A DNA stretch of 64,000 bases, taken from contig NZ_KE383901.1 of NCBI RefSeq assembly GCF_000422665.1, positions 26,836-90,835 on the forward strand, written 5' to 3'. Within the stretch, counting starts at the first letter, position 1. Each line of letters opens with the position of its first letter. The notes under the pieces are model-generated. The model saw nothing but the letters and a program-made list of their open reading frames with translations, searched no databases and had not been told where the DNA came from. This stretch comes from Ferrimonas senticii DSM 18821. Its GTDB lineage: Bacteria; Pseudomonadota; Gammaproteobacteria; Enterobacterales; Shewanellaceae. The translations under genes were made by a program, and so were the position numbers. Positions 62,753 through 64,000 of the stretch are shown here, in pieces.

Positions 62753-63973
62753 TTAACCGCGGCGTTTGACGAAGGCGTGCTTGCCTAAGCGACCAAAGGT
62801 ATCAAATACCGCGTACCAACCCGACAGGTTGGGCTTGGGCAGTTTGCCACGACCAATGCGCCGCAATTGGGCTTCATACCAAGTGATTGACAGCATCGCG
62901 GCGCGGTCGACGCCCTTGACGCCGGTTGTTGGGTTACCGACATCGGCGATAAATCCGGCATCAGCGATCGCCAATTTAGCCAGGTCGGGATAGAGCGACA
63001 GTGGCCGTCCAAGGCCAATCATATCGGTGGCGCCGGATTGCAGCGCTGCATTCATCGCTTTGCTGCTGCGAAAGCCACCGGTGACCACCAACGTGCAGCG
63101 CACTTGCTTTCGTGCTTGTTCGGCGTATTCCAAAAAGTACGCTTCGCGGTCGATGGTTGACTGGCGTTGGTTAGCGCCCATCATCGAGGGGGATTCGTAG
63201 GTGCCGCCGGAGATCTCAATCAAGTCGATGCCAGCGTTGTCTAAGGTGGTCAGTACCGCCATCGATTCGCTTTCATCAAAACCATCTTTCATAAAATCAG
63301 CGGAGTTTAATTTGATTCCGACCGGGAAATCATCACCAACGGCTGCACGAATGGCGTGGTATACCTCAACCACAAAGCGCATCCGATTTTCGGCGTTGCC
63401 GCCCCATTGGTCTTGGCGCTGATTGTGGCGTGGCGACAAAAACTGGCTGACCAGATAGCCATGGGCGCCATGGATCTGCACCCCTTTAAAACCGACCTGT
63501 TTGGCCAGTTTCGCAGCATTGGCAAAATCATTGATGGTGGCGCGGATCTCCGCTTCAGTCATCGCCCGTGGGGTATTGAACGATTTCTCCAACCCGCGTC
63601 CCAGTGGAATCGCCGATGGCGCTAAAGGCACTTTAGCCAGCGCCGCCGGGATCTGCTTGCCGGGGTGGTTGAGCTGGATCCACAACTGCGATCCTTGACG
63701 GTCAGCGGCAGAAGTCCACTGGCGAAAGGCGTCTAGATCACTGTGATCATCTAGCACCACGTTGCCAGGTTCACCCAGGGCGCTGCGATCAATCATCACG
63801 TTGCCACTGACACAAATGCCCACTTGCCCCTCGGCCCAGCGCTGATACAAGCGCGCTTGTTCCGGCATCGGATTATGGTGTTTGTCGCCGAGTTGTTCGC
63901 TCATGGCAGACTTAAAAACGCGGTTGATGCTGCTGATTGCTCCGTGCTGCAGCGGGGTGCCCAGTTCCAACAT
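62753..63973 (-). CDS. NADH:flavin oxidoreductase, old yellow enzyme family
   Basis: TIM-barrel FMN enzyme of 406 residues. LNHPGKQIP and QIHGAHGYLVSQFLSPRHNQ (with RQDQWGGNAENRMRFVVEVY) are the FMN/substrate signature; IDLIEISGGTYESP and VVTGGFRSSKAMNAAL carry the phosphate site near the end. It lacks the C-terminal FAD/NAD domains of 2,4-dienoyl-CoA reductase. Substrate unknown, probably alpha/beta-unsaturated carbonyls. AAGGAC precedes the ATG at the window edge. Confidence 0.9.
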   Translation of the reverse strand: MLELGTPLQHGAISSINRVFKSAMSEQLGDKHHNPMPEQARLYQRWAEGQVGICVSGNVMIDRSALGEPGNVVLDDHSDLDAFRQWTSAADRQGSQLWIQLNHPGKQIPAALAKVPLAPSAIPLGRGLEKSFNTPRAMTEAEIRATINDFANAAKLAKQVGFKGVQIHGAHGYLVSQFLSPRHNQRQDQWGGNAENRMRFVVEVYHAIRAAVGDDFPVGIKLNSADFMKDGFDESESMAVLTTLDNAGIDLIEISGGTYESPSMMGANQRQSTIDREAYFLEYAEQARKQVRCTLVVTGGFRSSKAMNAALQSGATDMIGLGRPLSLYPDLAKLAIADAGFIADVGNPTTGVKGVDRAAMLSITWYEAQLRRIGRGKLPKPNLSGWYAVFDTFGRLGKHAFVKRRG

Positions 63974-64000
63974 GGGGTCGTCCTTGTTTGTTGAGTAAAC

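Overview
The window looks like chromosomal DNA of a marine gammaproteobacterium of the Ferrimonas/Shewanella/Vibrio type. Pointers are the yceD-rpmF-plsX-fabHDG-acpP-fabF cluster, PhoPQ, YebG, Hda, a stand-alone second EF-G, two ammonia-forming nitrite reductases (NrfA), a DUF3135 protein and glutamine- and leucine-rich proteins. Ferrimonas is my best guess, from general impression only. I see no rRNA, tRNA, CRISPR array or prophage.

1-18.7 kb is one exopolysaccharide locus. Its gene set matches the symbiosis polysaccharide (syp) locus of Vibrio fischeri almost gene for gene, in a different order: a GT2 enzyme (minus); GT4, flippase, polymerase/ligase, acyltransferase and GT (sypJKLMN-like); a new small lipoprotein, chain-length protein, GT4 and a fused GT2-sugar phosphotransferase (sypOP and Q+R); STAS, OmpA-like lipoprotein, SLBB export protein and a degenerate tyrosine-kinase-like protein (sypABCD); a sigma-54 response regulator (sypG); and a last GT4 (minus). 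Homologues of sypE and sypF are not in the window. Five sites with exact GG-N10-GC spacing, each about 25-40 bp of predicted leader from a start codon, make the region look like one sigma-54 regulon driven by the SypG-like activator.

18.7-23.1 kb holds a YvcK-type protein, a GNAT, a Nudix hydrolase, two tandem LpxM-type lipid A acyltransferases and a GIY-YIG protein. 23.1-35.3 kb carries nrfA, a LapD-like protein with degenerate GGDEF and EAL domains, a TonB receptor paired with an internally duplicated beta-helix lipoprotein, a DUF3135 protein and PhoPQ. 35.5-43.4 kb holds yebG with a LexA box, a DUF962 membrane protein, a Maf-type pyrophosphatase and the fatty acid cluster.

43.5-53.1 kb carries a secreted LruC-domain protein with a small lipoprotein, a six-TM chemoreceptor, a hydroxyisobutyrate-dehydrogenase-like enzyme, cdd, sbcB and a second nrfA. 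53.5-64 kb is mostly housekeeping: second EF-G, purN-purM, upp-uraA, a DUF2066 protein and hda, aqpZ and an old-yellow-enzyme oxidoreductase. A 245-bp TA-flanked MITE-like repeat occurs twice complete and twice truncated; both complete copies lie exactly in the stop codon of a gene and rebuild it as TAG. Heptamer tandem repeats occur at three separate places.
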